A stretch of DNA of 64,000 nt from Cellulomonas chitinilytica (GCF_016862675.1 NZ_BONK01000008.1:62001-126000), one strand, 5' to 3'. Shown: positions 23,306 through 33,157, numbered from the stretch's first letter. The notes: generated by a model from the letters alone, not told the origin. Program-made: numbers and translations.

Positions 23306-23749
23306 ATGTCAGCGAAGAGCAGGCTGCAGAAGGTCCTGTCGACGATCCTGGAGCACGACGAGACGGTCGTCGTCCAGACGGGGATGCAGGTCAAGAAGCT
23401 GAAGACGCGCGACGAGGCGAAGCGGACCCTGGCCCGCACGGCCGGCTCGCTCGCGCTCGGGATCGCCACGGCGGGCTCGTTCACGGTGGTCACGTCGACC
23501 GCGCCGTCCTGGCTGGTTGTCACGAGCCGGCGGGTCTTCGTCCTGTCGCGGCCGGACTTCGCCGACCCCGAGCTGCTGATGCAGGTGCCGCTCGCGGAGG
23601 TCACCGCGAGCCGCAAGCAGCGCATCCTCGCCGAGGTCAGCATCGGGATGCGGTCGGACGGCGAGCCGCTGCTGCGCATGAACCTCGGGTGGCGGCCGGG
23701 CACGGCCCGGCGGGTCGTCGCGGCGGTCGAGGGCGTGCCGGTCGGGTAG
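23306..23749 (+). CDS. PH-like domain protein
   Basis: This 147-residue cytoplasmic protein has a basic helix at the N-terminus and a hydrophobic hinge (AGSLALGIATAGSFTVVTST, about residues 46-65). A beta-rich half follows (SWLVVTSRRVFVLSR...LLMQVPLAEVTASRKQ), the pattern of short bacterial PH-like domains (YokE/bPH type). Such domains bind membranes or proteins, and no catalytic residue is visible. ATG 23306 starts just downstream of tRNA-Pro. It may be transcribed separately from the glycosyltransferase 96 bases later. Confidence 0.55.
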   Translation: MSAKSRLQKVLSTILEHDETVVVQTGMQVKKLKTRDEAKRTLARTAGSLALGIATAGSFTVVTSTAPSWLVVTSRRVFVLSRPDFADPELLMQVPLAEVTASRKQRILAEVSIGMRSDGEPLLRMNLGWRPGTARRVVAAVEGVPVG

Positions 23750-23845
23750 CCGTTCCGGACGCCTGTCCGACGCGGACGTATCAGGAGGAACCGCCGGGTG
23801 TCCTGATCGGGGACTGTCCCGACGCACCCCTGGAGAGACGTTCCG

Positions 23846-25195
23846 ATGAGCAGGATCCTGTTCACCCTCAGCCCCATCACCGGTCATGTGCGACCCGCGC
23901 TGCCGCTGGTCCGCCGGCTCGTCGACGACGGCCACGACGTCGTCGTCTACACCGGCTCGAAGTTCCGTGACGCCGTCGTCGCGGCGGGCGCGAAGGCGGC
24001 GCCGATGGTCGTGGGCCGCGACCTGGACGATGCCGAGATCGACGCCTGGTCGCTCGCGCACGGCGCGCCCGCTCCGGGCGTGAAGCGGCTGCAGTGGGAC
24101 GTGCTGCACCACTTCGTCGGCACCGTCCCCGGGTTCCTCACCGACCTCGACGCGCTCGTCGAGGACGAGCGGCCCGACGTGGTCGTCCTGGACAACGGCT
24201 TCGTCGCGGGCGGCATCGTCGCGCGTCGGCACGGCATCCCGTCGGTCCTGATCTCGGTGACGCCGCTGCCGATCTCGAGCAAGGACACGGCGCCGTTCGG
24301 GCTGGGCCTGCAGCCGCCGCGCACCGGGATGCAGGCGCTGCGCTACGCGGTGCTCGGGTGGTTCACGCAGAAGGTGCTGTTCCGCGAGGCGCAGCGCGCC
24401 GCCCGCCAGGTCGTGCTGGACGCCGGGCTGCCGGTGCCGGACGGGTTCTTCATGGACTGGATCCACAGCCTCACGACGCGGGTCCTGCACCCGTCCGTGC
24501 CGTCGTTCGAGTACCCGCGCAGCGACCTGCCCGAGAACGTCGAGCTGGTCGGCCCGCTCCTGCCCGCCGGCATCGACCTGTTCGTCCCGCCCGCGTGGTG
24601 GGGCGACGTCCTCGCCGCCCGTGCCGCGGGCACGCCCGTCGTCCTCGTCACGCAGGGCACGATCGCGACGGATCCCGAGCGGCTGCTGTGGCCGGCGATC
24701 GAGGCCCTCGCGGGCGAGGACGTGCTCGTGGTGGCGACGACGGCGACCGCCGAGCCGCAGGACGTGCTGCCCGAGCAGCCGCCGGCGAACCTGCGGGCCG
24801 CGCGCTTCGTGCCGTTCGACCGGCTCCTGCCGCTCGTCGACGTCATGGTGACGAACGGCGGCTTCGGCGGCGTGCAGCAGGCGCTGGCCGCGGGCGTCCC
24901 GCTCGTCATCGCCGGGCGCTCGGAGGACAAGGCCGAGGTGGGGGCCCGGGTGGTGTGGTCCGGCGCGGGCGTCGCGCTGCCGACGGACCGGCTGACGGAC
25001 GTCACCACGTCGGCCGCGGTGCGCGCCGGGGTCCGCGAGGTGCTCGGGCAGCCGTCATACGGGGGCGTGGCCCGGATGCTCGCCGAGGAGTACGCGCGGT
25101 ACGACGGAGTCACCCGGACCGTCGAGGTGATCGAGGAGCTCGTGGCGGCTGCCGCCACGTCGCCCGCCGAGCAGGAGCACGCCGAGGCGGCATGA
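23846..25195 (+). CDS. GT-B (UGT/MGT-like) glycosyltransferase
   Basis: This 449-residue enzyme of glycosyltransferase family 1 has an N-terminal Rossmann start ILFTLSPITGHVRPALPLVR that binds the acceptor. The C-terminal half has the nucleotide-sugar donor signature: VTQGTIAT, FVPFDRLLPLVDVMVTNGGF, then GGVQQALAAGVPLVIAGRSE. Members move a hexose or deoxysugar onto small molecules such as macrolides, lipids or toxins. ATG 23846 follows GAGAGA. It stands alone, so the substrate cannot be guessed. There is no signal peptide or membrane helix. Confidence 0.85.
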   Translation: MSRILFTLSPITGHVRPALPLVRRLVDDGHDVVVYTGSKFRDAVVAAGAKAAPMVVGRDLDDAEIDAWSLAHGAPAPGVKRLQWDVLHHFVGTVPGFLTDLDALVEDERPDVVVLDNGFVAGGIVARRHGIPSVLISVTPLPISSKDTAPFGLGLQPPRTGMQALRYAVLGWFTQKVLFREAQRAARQVVLDAGLPVPDGFFMDWIHSLTTRVLHPSVPSFEYPRSDLPENVELVGPLLPAGIDLFVPPAWWGDVLAARAAGTPVVLVTQGTIATDPERLLWPAIEALAGEDVLVVATTATAEPQDVLPEQPPANLRAARFVPFDRLLPLVDVMVTNGGFGGVQQALAAGVPLVIAGRSEDKAEVGARVVWSGAGVALPTDRLTDVTTSAAVRAGVREVLGQPSYGGVARMLAEEYARYDGVTRTVEVIEELVAAAATSPAEQEHAEAA

Positions 25196-25379
25196 CGCGT
25201 CTTCCCGGTGGGGCCTTCGCGCGGCGGTGGCCCCACCGGCGGCTTTGGCGGGAGATCCTCGCGGTGGCGTAGCATCGAGGGTCGCGTGTGCGCGCCCGGA
25301 TCGGTTGCGCGCAGCCCTCAGAGCGTGCCATCAGCCGGAAGTCGCCGGCGCCGGCCCCAATCAGTTGGAGAGCATCGAA

Positions 25380-26747
25380 GTGAAGAGCGCCGTCGAGACC
25401 GTGGAGCCCACCAAGGTCAAGCTGACCGTCGAGGTGACGTACGACGAGCTCAAGCCGAGCATCGAGCACGCCTACCAGCACATCGCCGAGCAGGTGACGG
25501 TGCCGGGCTTCCGCAAGGGCAAGGTCCCGCCGCGCATCATCGACCAGCGCGTCGGCCGCCCCGCGGTCATCGAGCACGCCGTCAACGAGGGCCTGTCCGG
25601 CTTCTACGCCGAGGCCGTCCGCGAGAACAAGCTGCGCCCGCTCGGCCAGCCCGAGGTCGAGGTCACGAAGGTCCCCGGGCTCGTCCCCGGCGAGGACCAG
25701 GGTGAGCTGCACTTCACCGCCGAGGTCGAGGTCCGCCCGGAGATCACGGTCCCGGCGCTCGACGGCCTCGCGATCACGGTCGACGACGTCGAGGTCTCCG
25801 ACGAGGACGTGCAGGGTCGCCTGGACGCGCTGCGCGAGCGGTTCGGCACGCTCGTGGGTGTGGACCGCCCGGCCGTCGAGGGCGACTTCGTGGTCCTCGA
25901 CCTCGTCGCCGCGATCGACGGCGAGCAGGTCGACTCGGTCAGCGGCGTCAGCTACCAGATCGGTGCGGGCAACATGCTCGAGGGTCTCGACGAGGCGCTC
26001 ACGGGCCTGTCGGGCGGCGAGTCGACGACGTTCGAGACCGCCCTCGCGGGTGGCGAGCACGCCGGCGAGACCGCCCAGGTCACCGTCTCCGCGAGCACGG
26101 TCAAGGAGCGCCAGCTCCCCGACGCGGACGACGACTTCGCGCAGCTGGCCAGCGAGTTCGACACGCTCGACGAGCTGACGGCGGACCTGCGCGAGCAGGC
26201 CGGCCGCATCAAGGCCTCGAACCAGGCCGTCCAGGCCCGCGACCTCCTGCTCGAGCAGCTGCTCGCCGGCACCGAGATCCCCGTGCCGAGCGGCGTCGTC
26301 GAGGCCGAGGTGCACCGTCACCTCGAGGGCGAGGGCCGCCTGGAGGACGACGAGCACCGCGCCGAGGTCGGCGAGCAGGCCACGACGGCGCTGCGCAACC
26401 AGATCCTGCTCGACACGCTCGCCGAGCAGCTCGAGATCAAGATCAGCCAGCAGGAGCTGCTCGACTACCTCGTGAGCGCGTCCCGCCAGTACGGCATGGA
26501 CCCGAACACGTTCATCCAGACCGTCGACCAGCAGGGCCAGATCCCCGCGATGGTCGCCGAGGTCGCCCGCTCGAAGGCGCTCGCCGTCGCGCTGCGCCAC
26601 GTCGCCGTCACCGACGGCAAGGGCGGGGCGGTGGACCTGTCCGAGTTCATCGGCTCGGACGAGGAGGACGCGGCCGAGGCCGCCGCCGAGCAGGAGTCGG
26701 CCCCGGTGGCGGGCTCCGACGCGGCGACCGCCATCCCGGCGGTCTGA
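25380..26747 (+). CDS. tig: Trigger factor (ribosome-associated chaperone, peptidyl-prolyl isomerase)
   Basis: This 455-residue chaperone binds the ribosome exit tunnel. The N-terminal ribosome-binding domain carries GFRKGKVPPRIID near residue 40. The FKBP-type isomerase domain (about 155-240) includes GDFVVLDLVAAIDG and QIGAGNMLEGLDEAL. The C-terminal domain (250-430) is helical, ending in an acidic tail. I choose GTG 25380, which has GGAG ten bases before it and begins the conserved N-terminus; the longer frame is Arg/Pro-rich. It lies directly before clpP1P2, the normal actinobacterial order. Confidence 0.96.
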   Translation: MKSAVETVEPTKVKLTVEVTYDELKPSIEHAYQHIAEQVTVPGFRKGKVPPRIIDQRVGRPAVIEHAVNEGLSGFYAEAVRENKLRPLGQPEVEVTKVPGLVPGEDQGELHFTAEVEVRPEITVPALDGLAITVDDVEVSDEDVQGRLDALRERFGTLVGVDRPAVEGDFVVLDLVAAIDGEQVDSVSGVSYQIGAGNMLEGLDEALTGLSGGESTTFETALAGGEHAGETAQVTVSASTVKERQLPDADDDFAQLASEFDTLDELTADLREQAGRIKASNQAVQARDLLLEQLLAGTEIPVPSGVVEAEVHRHLEGEGRLEDDEHRAEVGEQATTALRNQILLDTLAEQLEIKISQQELLDYLVSASRQYGMDPNTFIQTVDQQGQIPAMVAEVARSKALAVALRHVAVTDGKGGAVDLSEFIGSDEEDAAEAAAEQESAPVAGSDAATAIPAV

Positions 26748-26766
26748 CCTCTCCGGCACGAGACGC

Positions 26767-26798
26767 AGGGCCCCGCACCGCGACCGGTGCGGGGCCCT
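26767..26798 (+). terminator. Perfect 14-bp hairpin after tig
   Basis: The arms 26767-26780 and 26785-26798 are perfectly complementary around CGAC, 20 bases past the stop. It separates tig from the clpP promoter. Confidence 0.85.
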
Positions 26799-26812
26799 CG
26801 TCGTCGGTGCTG

Positions 26813-26823
26813 CGCCGACAGCG
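26813..26823. promoter_or_regulatory. ClgR-box match upstream of clpP1
   Basis: CGCCGACAGCG fits the core CGCYNANRGCG of the ClgR activator site known for actinobacterial clp genes. It lies ~120 bases before the clpP1 start, with a TTAGTG hexamer at 26864-26869 as a possible -10. The match is by eye. Confidence 0.5.
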
Positions 26824-26945
26824 AAAACCCCGGGCGGCGCGCCATGGGCGGGCGTGCCCGGGCGTTAGTGTCACTGCAGCGCGCGGCGGGGAGACCCGGT
26901 GGCGCGGTGCAGGACCAGCAGCGGACGTCAGACGAAGGAGCCTTC

Positions 26946-27563
26946 GTGAACGAGCAGATGCCGGCGATCGCCCGGGCGGACTCCCCGGGCCTCGGCCTCA
27001 ACGACCACATCTACAACCGGCTGCTGCGCGAGCGCATCATCTGGCTCGGCTCCGAGGTGCGTGACGAGAACTCGAACGCCATCTGCGCGCAGATGATGCT
27101 GCTCGCGGCCGAGGACCCCGACAAGGACATCTGGCTGTACATCAACTCGCCCGGCGGCTCGATCACGGCCGGCATGGCGATCTACGACACGATGCAGTTC
27201 ATCCAGCCGGCCGTGGCGACGATCGCGATGGGCATGGCCGCCTCGATGGGCCAGTTCCTGCTCTCGTCGGGTGCGAAGGGCAAGCGCTACGCCCTGCCGC
27301 ACGCCCGCGTGATGATGCACCAGCCGTCGGGCGGCATCGGCGGCACGGCGACCGACGTGCGCATCAACGCGCAGCTGATCCTGCACATGAAGAGCGTGCT
27401 GGCGGAGCTGACCGCGGAGCAGACCGGCAAGAGCGTCGACCAGATCAACGCCGACGCGGACCGCGACCGTTGGTTCACGGCGCCCGAGGCGCTCGAGTAC
27501 GGCTTCGTCGACCACGTCGTGGAGCGCGCCGGGTCGGTCGCCGGCGGCGGTGGCACCGCCTGA
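26946..27563 (+). CDS. clpP1: ATP-dependent Clp protease proteolytic subunit 1
   Basis: This 205-residue serine peptidase has the catalytic triad Ser100 (GMAASMGQ), His125 (VMMHQPSG) and Asp174 (ADRDRWF). It forms a mixed tetradecamer with the neighbouring ClpP2 and is fed by ClpX. GTG 26946 has GAAGGAG six bases before it; upstream codons belong to the promoter region. It ends 46 bases before clpP2, and the pair is one transcription unit. The ClgR-box match upstream suggests induction by protein stress. Confidence 0.97.
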   Translation: MNEQMPAIARADSPGLGLNDHIYNRLLRERIIWLGSEVRDENSNAICAQMMLLAAEDPDKDIWLYINSPGGSITAGMAIYDTMQFIQPAVATIAMGMAASMGQFLLSSGAKGKRYALPHARVMMHQPSGGIGGTATDVRINAQLILHMKSVLAELTAEQTGKSVDQINADADRDRWFTAPEALEYGFVDHVVERAGSVAGGGGTA

Positions 27564-27609
27564 GCGGCGCCCGCCCCACCCGACCCCATCTGAACCCAAG
27601 GAGAATCCC

Positions 27610-28311
27610 GTGAGCATGGAGTCCCAGTTCATGGCCCGGGCCGGCGCTCTCGCCGGTCCCGGTGGCCTGGCCCCGTCGTCGCCGTCCGGCCGGTACGTGC
27701 TGCCGCAGTTCGAGGAGCGCACGGCCTACGGCTTCAAGCGCCAGGACCCGTACACCAAGCTGTTCGAGGACCGCATCATCTTCCTCGGCGTGCAGGTCGA
27801 CGACGCGTCGGCGGACGACGTCATGGCCCAGCTGCTCGTGCTCGAGAGCACGGACCCGGACCGTGACATCACGCTGTACATCAACTCGCCCGGCGGCTCG
27901 TTCACGGCGCTGACGGCGATCTACGACACGATGCAGTACATCAAGCCGCAGATCGTCACGGTGTGCCTGGGTCAGGCCGCGTCGGCCGCCGCCGTCCTGC
28001 TGGCGGCGGGCTCGCCCGGCAAGCGCCTCGCGCTGCCGAACGCGCGCGTGCTCATCCACCAGCCCGCGATGGAGGGTGGCGGCTACGCGCAGGCGTCCGA
28101 CATCGAGATCCACGCGAACGAGCTCATCCGGATGCGCGAGTGGCTCGAGGAGACGCTGTCCCACCACACGGGCCGCGACCTCGAGCTGGTCCGCAAGGAC
28201 ATCGAGCGCGACAAGATCCTCACGGCCCAGCAGGCGGCCGAGTACGGGATCGTCGACCAGGTGCTGGCCAGCCGCAAGGGGGTCGTCCCCACGGTGGTCC
28301 AGCCCACCTGA
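27610..28311 (+). CDS. clpP2: ATP-dependent Clp protease proteolytic subunit 2
   Basis: This 233-residue partner of ClpP1 has Ser125 ([12 protein letters not shown]), His150 (VLIHQPA) and Asp201 (IERDKIL). GTG 27610 is preceded by AAGGAG at 6 bases; ATG 27616 would put the site a little far away. The N-terminus is about 20 residues longer than ClpP1 and Gly/Ser-rich, as is usual for the second actinobacterial subunit. A hairpin follows the stop. Confidence 0.97.
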   Translation: MSMESQFMARAGALAGPGGLAPSSPSGRYVLPQFEERTAYGFKRQDPYTKLFEDRIIFLGVQVDDASADDVMAQLLVLESTDPDRDITLYINSPGGSFTALTAIYDTMQYIKPQIVTVCLGQAASAAAVLLAAGSPGKRLALPNARVLIHQPAMEGGGYAQASDIEIHANELIRMREWLEETLSHHTGRDLELVRKDIERDKILTAQQAAEYGIVDQVLASRKGVVPTVVQPT

Positions 28312-28320
28312 CGCGGCGCC

Positions 28321-28348
28321 GCCGCCGGGTCCCCACGGACCCGGCGGC
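28321..28348 (+). terminator. Perfect 12-bp hairpin after clpP2
   Basis: GCCGCCGGGTCC (28321-28332) pairs with GGACCCGGCGGC (28337-28348) around a CCAC loop, 9 bases past the stop. Confidence 0.8.
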
Positions 28349-28548
28349 GGCCCCCGTTCGGGCCGCCGGCGGCCGCAAAACGCGACACGCCGAGGTCCGG
28401 ACGGGGGACACGCCGTCGCCACGCGGGCCGGTTCGGCTGACACGGCGGCTGGCGTGGTGTGCAATGGGGGAGACGTCACCCCCTCGGGGGGTGAGGACGG
28501 ACGACGCACCGCCCGCCGGGCGGAGGGCGACACAGGAAGGGGACGCGC

Positions 28549-29829
28549 GTGGCTCGTATCGGGGACGGAGCCGATCTCCTCAAGTGCTCGTTCTGCGGCA
28601 AGTCCCAGAAGCAGGTCAAGAAGCTGATCGCGGGCCCCGGCGTCTACATCTGCGACGAGTGCATCGAGCTGTGCAACGAGATCATCGAGGAGGAGCTCGC
28701 CGAGGCCACCGAGGTCGGGATGGTCGAGCTGCCGAAGCCGAAGGAGATCTTCGAGTTCCTCGAGCAGTACATCATCGGCCAGGAGTCGGCGAAGCGGGCC
28801 CTCGCGGTGTCCGTCTACAACCACTACAAGCGGGTGCAGGCCGGCGAGGCCGGTCGCGCGTCGGCCGAGGACCACGTCGAGATCGCGAAGTCGAACATCC
28901 TGCTGGTCGGCCCCACGGGCACCGGCAAGACGTACCTCGCGCAGACCCTGGCCCGCATGCTGAACGTCCCCTTCGCGATCGCGGACGCGACGGCCCTCAC
29001 CGAGGCGGGCTACGTCGGCGAGGACGTCGAGAACATCCTGCTCAAGCTCATCCAGGCCGCCGACTACGACGTCAAGAAGGCCGAGACGGGCATCATCTAC
29101 ATCGACGAGATCGACAAGATCGCCCGCAAGAGCGAGAACCCGTCGATCACGCGCGACGTCTCCGGCGAGGGCGTGCAGCAGGCGCTGCTGAAGATCATCG
29201 AGGGCACCACCGCCTCGGTCCCGCCGCAGGGCGGCCGCAAGCACCCGCACCAGGAGTTCATCCAGATCGACACGACGAACGTGCTGTTCATCGTGGCCGG
29301 TGCGTTCTCGGGCCTGGACGACATCATCGCGGCCCGTGCCCGCAAGCGTGTCGTCGGCTTCGGCGCCCCGCTGCTCGAGGCGCACGACGAGGGCGACCTG
29401 TTCTCCGAGGTCCGCCCCGAGGACCTGCAGAAGTACGGCCTGATCCCCGAGTTCATCGGTCGCCTGCCGGTCGTCGCGGCGGTCGCCCGCCTCGACCAGG
29501 ACGCGCTCGTGCGGATCCTCACCGAGCCGCGCAACGCGCTCGTCAAGCAGTACCAGCGCATGTTCCAGATCGACGGCGTCGAGCTCGAGTTCGACGACGA
29601 GTCCGTCGCCGCCATCGCCGACCAGGCGCTGCTGCGGGGGACGGGCGCACGCGGTCTGCGGGCGATCATGGAGGAGGTCCTCCAGCAGGTGATGTTCGAG
29701 GTGCCGAGCCGCGACGACGTGGCCCGCGTGGTCATCACCCGCGACGTGGTGCTGGACAACGTCAACCCGACGCTCGTGCCGCGCGAGACCCCGCAGGACA
29801 AGCGGACGCCGCGCGAGAAGAGCGCCTGA
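28549..29829 (+). CDS. clpX: ATP-dependent Clp protease ATP-binding subunit ClpX
   Basis: This 426-residue AAA+ unfoldase recognises substrates and threads them into ClpP1P2. The zinc-binding domain has Cys13, Cys16, Cys35 and Cys38. Walker A GPTGTGKT lies near residue 122, Walker [11 protein letters not shown] near 183, and the ClpP-contact IGF-type loop is replaced by the VGFGAP stretch near 267. The sensor-2 arginine follows in [16 protein letters not shown] 28549 has AGGAAGGGG ahead. A 237-base gap separates it from clpP2, so it probably has its own promoter as well. Confidence 0.97.
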   Translation: MARIGDGADLLKCSFCGKSQKQVKKLIAGPGVYICDECIELCNEIIEEELAEATEVGMVELPKPKEIFEFLEQYIIGQESAKRALAVSVYNHYKRVQAGEAGRASAEDHVEIAKSNILLVGPTGTGKTYLAQTLARMLNVPFAIADATALTEAGYVGEDVENILLKLIQAADYDVKKAETGIIYIDEIDKIARKSENPSITRDVSGEGVQQALLKIIEGTTASVPPQGGRKHPHQEFIQIDTTNVLFIVAGAFSGLDDIIAARARKRVVGFGAPLLEAHDEGDLFSEVRPEDLQKYGLIPEFIGRLPVVAAVARLDQDALVRILTEPRNALVKQYQRMFQIDGVELEFDDESVAAIADQALLRGTGARGLRAIMEEVLQQVMFEVPSRDDVARVVITRDVVLDNVNPTLVPRETPQDKRTPREKSA

Positions 29830-29886
29830 CGGTCGGTCCCCGGACGGTTCGTCGGCCCACGCGCCGCTGCGCCTAGGATCACGCAC

Positions 29887-30201
29887 GTGAGCGACCTGCC
29901 GGCCCCGATCCCCGCCGAGCTCGCGCGCCTGCGGGGGAGCATCGACAACATCGACGCGGCGCTCGTGTACCTGCTCGCCGAGCGGTTCAAGGCGACCCAG
30001 CAGGTCGGTGTCCTCAAGGCGTCGCGCGGGCTGCCGGCGTCCGACCCGGGGCGTGAGGCGCAGCAGGTGGCCCGTCTCCGGGACCTCGCGCACCAGGCGG
30101 ACCTCGACCCCGTGTTCGCGGAGAAGTTCCTCGCGTTCATCGTCGAGGAGGTCATCCGGCACCACGAGGAGATCGCGCAGGACCACGCCGCGCGAGGCTG
30201 A
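29887..30201 (+). CDS. Chorismate mutase, AroQ type
   Basis: This 104-residue all-helical enzyme rearranges chorismate to prephenate for Phe and Tyr synthesis. The family pattern is clear: [20 protein letters not shown], then [20 protein letters not shown] and [13 protein letters not shown], with the active-site Arg, Lys and Asp/Glu positions kept. GTG 29887 begins the chain. It is the short intracellular form without a signal peptide, the type that in actinobacteria needs DAHP synthase as partner for full activity. It stands just after clpX, a common neighbour. Confidence 0.9.
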   Translation: MSDLPAPIPAELARLRGSIDNIDAALVYLLAERFKATQQVGVLKASRGLPASDPGREAQQVARLRDLAHQADLDPVFAEKFLAFIVEEVIRHHEEIAQDHAARG

Positions 30202-30348
30202 CGGTCGGGCTGACCGGCGGCTCTGGCGCAGGAGTGGCGCCCGCTCGCCCGGTGGGCGACTGTAGGGGGGTCAGCCCCGGCAGGACGCGCGGGGGCGGAG
30301 CGTGCTCAGCGGTCGCCCGGGGACCTGTCGACCCGGAGGGTGCTGCCC

Positions 30349-31539
30349 ATGGATCTTCGTTGGCTCAAGCCGCTGCTCGGACGCCCGGCTCCGTTCACCA
30401 CCGTGTACCTCGACGCGACCCGCGCCGAGTCGGCGGGTGAGACGGAGACCGTCGACCGTTGGCGTGCACTGCGGCGGACGCTCGAGCGCGACGGCGCGCC
30501 GAGCGGTGTGCTGGACGAGATCGGCGACCTGGTCGCCACGCCCACCGGGGTGCGCGGACCGCACGGCCGGGTCGTCGTCGCGGACGCCCACGGCGTGGTC
30601 GTGGACCGGGTGCTGGCCGAGCCGCCCGCGCAGTCGAGCGCGGTGCACGGTCCCGCGCCGGCGTTGCTGCCTGCGGTGCGGGCGGCGGACGAGACGGTCG
30701 ACCTGGTCGTGGTCCGGGTGGACCGCAACGGCGCGGACCTCGTGCGCACGAGCCACGGGTCACGGCCTGCCGGCGCCGTGGACGTCGAGCACGTCGAGGG
30801 TGGGCACGACGACGTGCACAAGACGCGTGAGGGCGGCCTCGACCGGCGCAGCCAGACGCGCGCGGAGGACTCGTGGCAGCGCAACGCCGAGGCCGTCGCG
30901 GAGGCGCTGGACCGCCGGGTCGCCGAGCAGGCGCCCGACGTCGTCGTGCTCACGGGGGACGTGCGGGCGGTCGCGCTCGTCAAGGAGGCCCTGGGGCGTC
31001 CCGCCGCGGAGCTGGTCGTCGAGGTGCTCGGCGGCACGCGAGGCGAGGGGGTGCACCAGGACGCGTTCGACGGGAAGGTCGCAGAGGTCGTCGCCGAGTT
31101 CCGGCGGCGCCGGCGGGAGACGGTGCTCGACCGCTTCCGGCAGCAGCTCGGCCGCGGCGAGGGCGCCGTGACCGCGCTCGACGACGTCATCGACGTGCTG
31201 CGACGGGGGCAGGTCGACGAGCTGGTCCTGCACACCTCGGCGATCACGGGGCTCGGCGAGCGCGAGCTGTGGGTGGGGCCGGAGCCGCTGCAGGTCGCGC
31301 TCGACGCGGACGAGCTGTCGTCGCTCGGGGTCGGTGACGACCGGCGACGGATGCCGGCGGGGGTCGCGCTGCTGCGGGCCGCGCTCGGGCAGGACGCCGG
31401 GGTCACGTTCGCCGACGACGGCACGGTGGAGCTCGTCGACGGGGTGGGCGCGGTGCTGCGCTGGTCGGACGGGTCGACGCCGAGCGAGTCGGTGCCGAGC
31501 CAGTCCGCCGACCAGCGGCGGCTGCGGTCGGTGGTCTGA
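30349..31539 (+). CDS. Rv2629/Balon-type protein (bacterial eRF1-like family)
   Basis: This 396-residue protein has the layout of mycobacterial Rv2629: an N-terminal domain starting DLRWLKPLLGRPAPFTTVYL, a central RNase-H/eRF1-like domain (VVVLTGDVRAVALVKEALGR) and an L7Ae-like C-terminal domain (VTALDDVIDVLRRGQVDELV...LWVGPEPLQV) ending in LDGVGALLRY-like VDGVGAVLRW. The family includes Balon, a factor found bound to idle ribosomes in the cold or in stationary phase, so a hibernation role is inferred. ATG 30349 is preferred over GTG 30340, because GGAGG would otherwise touch the start. There is no signal peptide. Confidence 0.75.
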   Translation: MDLRWLKPLLGRPAPFTTVYLDATRAESAGETETVDRWRALRRTLERDGAPSGVLDEIGDLVATPTGVRGPHGRVVVADAHGVVVDRVLAEPPAQSSAVHGPAPALLPAVRAADETVDLVVVRVDRNGADLVRTSHGSRPAGAVDVEHVEGGHDDVHKTREGGLDRRSQTRAEDSWQRNAEAVAEALDRRVAEQAPDVVVLTGDVRAVALVKEALGRPAAELVVEVLGGTRGEGVHQDAFDGKVAEVVAEFRRRRRETVLDRFRQQLGRGEGAVTALDDVIDVLRRGQVDELVLHTSAITGLGERELWVGPEPLQVALDADELSSLGVGDDRRRMPAGVALLRAALGQDAGVTFADDGTVELVDGVGAVLRWSDGSTPSESVPSQSADQRRLRSVV

Positions 31540-31544
31540 GGGGC

Positions 31545-32777
31545 TCAGCAGTCGTCGGGCGGGTCGGGCTCGCCGGGCACGACGACCGCGACGAGCCACC
31601 CGGCGAGCGCCACGACGTTCATCCGGAGGATCTGCCGCGCGAACGACGGGTCGACGTGGGTCGCGACGTCCGCGGCGGAGTGGATGTGGCCGTTCGCGCT
31701 GTCGCCGCCCTCGATGGTGAGCACCGCGGGGATGCGGCGGTTGATGAAGGGCACGTGGTCGCTCGCGAACGGGGACAGCGAGGTCTCGACCGCGAGGTCC
31801 GTCACGGCCGCCGCTGCCGCGGACAGCTCGGCGATCTGCGACGACGACAGCTCGGCACCCTCCAGCAGCACGGTCGCGGTGGCGGTGTTCCGGGTGCCGA
31901 TCATGTCCATGTTGAGCACGGCCCGGATCCGGAGCCGGTCGGCCCGGGGGAGGGCCGCGACGTGCTGGGTGCTGCCGAACAGCCCCTCCTCCTCGCCGCC
32001 GAACAGGACGAGGCGCAGGTCGTGCTGCCACGTGCGGGTCGCGAGGAGGCGCGCGAGCTCGAGGAGCCCGGCGGACCCGCTGCCGTTGTCGTCCGCGCCC
32101 GGGGCGGGGGCGGACGGGCCGCCCGCCAGGTTGACGGAGTCCAGGTGCGCGGTGACGACGACGAGCCCGCCGCCGCCGTCACCGCTGCGGTCGGCCACGA
32201 GGTTCTCGCAGCCGCCCGCCCCGACCGTGACCGGTTCGCGCCTGGTCGCGTAGCCCAGGGCGTCGAGCCGGGACTGCGACTCGTCGAGCGCCTGCGCGAA
32301 GCCGTCGCTGAGCGAGTGCCGGGTCGGCAGGCCGGCCAGCCAGGCGACGTCGGACCGGAACGCCTCGGCGTCGACGGCGTCCGCGAGGGCGCGTGCGGAG
32401 TCGTCGAGCCGGGCGGGTGCCGCGGTCGACGGCTCCGCGATCGCGATGCCGTTCGGCAGCGGCATGACCCGCCAGTGGTCGGTGCTGCCGAGGTCCACCG
32501 ACCCGTCGACGACGAGGTGCCGGCCGTGCGCGACGATCGGCCGCACCCCCGGGTGCGCGTCCTCGAACGCACGACCGACCTGCGTGACGAGCCGCAGGGC
32601 GGCGGTGCGGGTGGTGCCCGGTGCGCGTGCGCCGGCGTCGCCGTCGGGCGCCACGTCCCACCGGATCTCCCGGCCCCCGACGCGAGCCCGGAAGGCCGGG
32701 CCGCGCTCGCCACGCCCGGCGGCCGAGAGGTCCGCGGTGTCCGGGGAGTCGACGACCACGTAGCTGACCCCGCTCAC
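31545..32777 (-). CDS. M28-family zinc aminopeptidase
   Basis: This 410-residue peptidase has the two-zinc M28 set: VVTAHLDSV (His-x-Asp), APGADDNGSG (Asp), FGGEEEGLFG (Glu-Glu), NMDMIG (Asp) and GHIHSAAD (His). The first ~150 residues are unassigned. No signal peptide is visible, unlike many secreted M28 enzymes, so it may act inside the cell or leave by another route. GTG 32777 overlaps the stop of the small upstream gene. It converges on the Rv2629-like gene with only a 5-base gap and no visible terminator. Confidence 0.88.
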   Translation of the reverse strand: MSGVSYVVVDSPDTADLSAAGRGERGPAFRARVGGREIRWDVAPDGDAGARAPGTTRTAALRLVTQVGRAFEDAHPGVRPIVAHGRHLVVDGSVDLGSTDHWRVMPLPNGIAIAEPSTAAPARLDDSARALADAVDAEAFRSDVAWLAGLPTRHSLSDGFAQALDESQSRLDALGYATRREPVTVGAGGCENLVADRSGDGGGGLVVVTAHLDSVNLAGGPSAPAPGADDNGSGSAGLLELARLLATRTWQHDLRLVLFGGEEEGLFGSTQHVAALPRADRLRIRAVLNMDMIGTRNTATATVLLEGAELSSSQIAELSAAAAAVTDLAVETSLSPFASDHVPFINRRIPAVLTIEGGDSANGHIHSAADVATHVDPSFARQILRMNVVALAGWLVAVVVPGEPDPPDDC

Positions 32778-33088
32778 AGCTCCTCCACGACCTCGAGCCG
32801 GTCCTCCTCGAGCCGCACCACCCGCAGCGTCCGACCGGGCGCCTCACCCTCCCCGGTCAGCACCAGACGGCCCGGCGACGGGGCGCTCCACCGCCCGGTG
32901 CGCCGGGTCTCGGTGTCGTCGCGCCCGATGCCGAGCTCGGTCATGGTGCCGTCGTCGGCCAGCTCGAGGCCGCGGCGCAGCCGGGAGGGCGGCAGGTTGC
33001 TGCCGCGGGCCCGGTACACCGCCACCCCGTCGTGGTCCTCCTCGGGCGTGCGGATCCAGCTGCCGGTCACCCGGGCGTCGTCGCCCAT
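32774..33088 (-). CDS. Small hypothetical protein coupled to the M28 peptidase
   Basis: This 104-residue protein has no recognised family. It reads like a small beta-barrel: VTGSWIRTPEEDHDGVAVYR, LELADDGTMTELGIGRDD, TETRRTGRWSA, then RTLRVVRLEEDRLEVVEEL. The GSW...G pattern recalls lipocalin-like or stress-related beta barrels. GTGA overlap with the M28 gene means the two are made together. There is no signal peptide. Confidence 0.6.
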   Translation of the reverse strand: MGDDARVTGSWIRTPEEDHDGVAVYRARGSNLPPSRLRRGLELADDGTMTELGIGRDDTETRRTGRWSAPSPGRLVLTGEGEAPGRTLRVVRLEEDRLEVVEEL

Positions 33089-33157
33089 GTCGTCGACCTT
33101 CCTCGAGCGTGTCGTCGGTGCTCCCAGCGTGCCTCACCGGCACGCGCCGAGCGTGCC

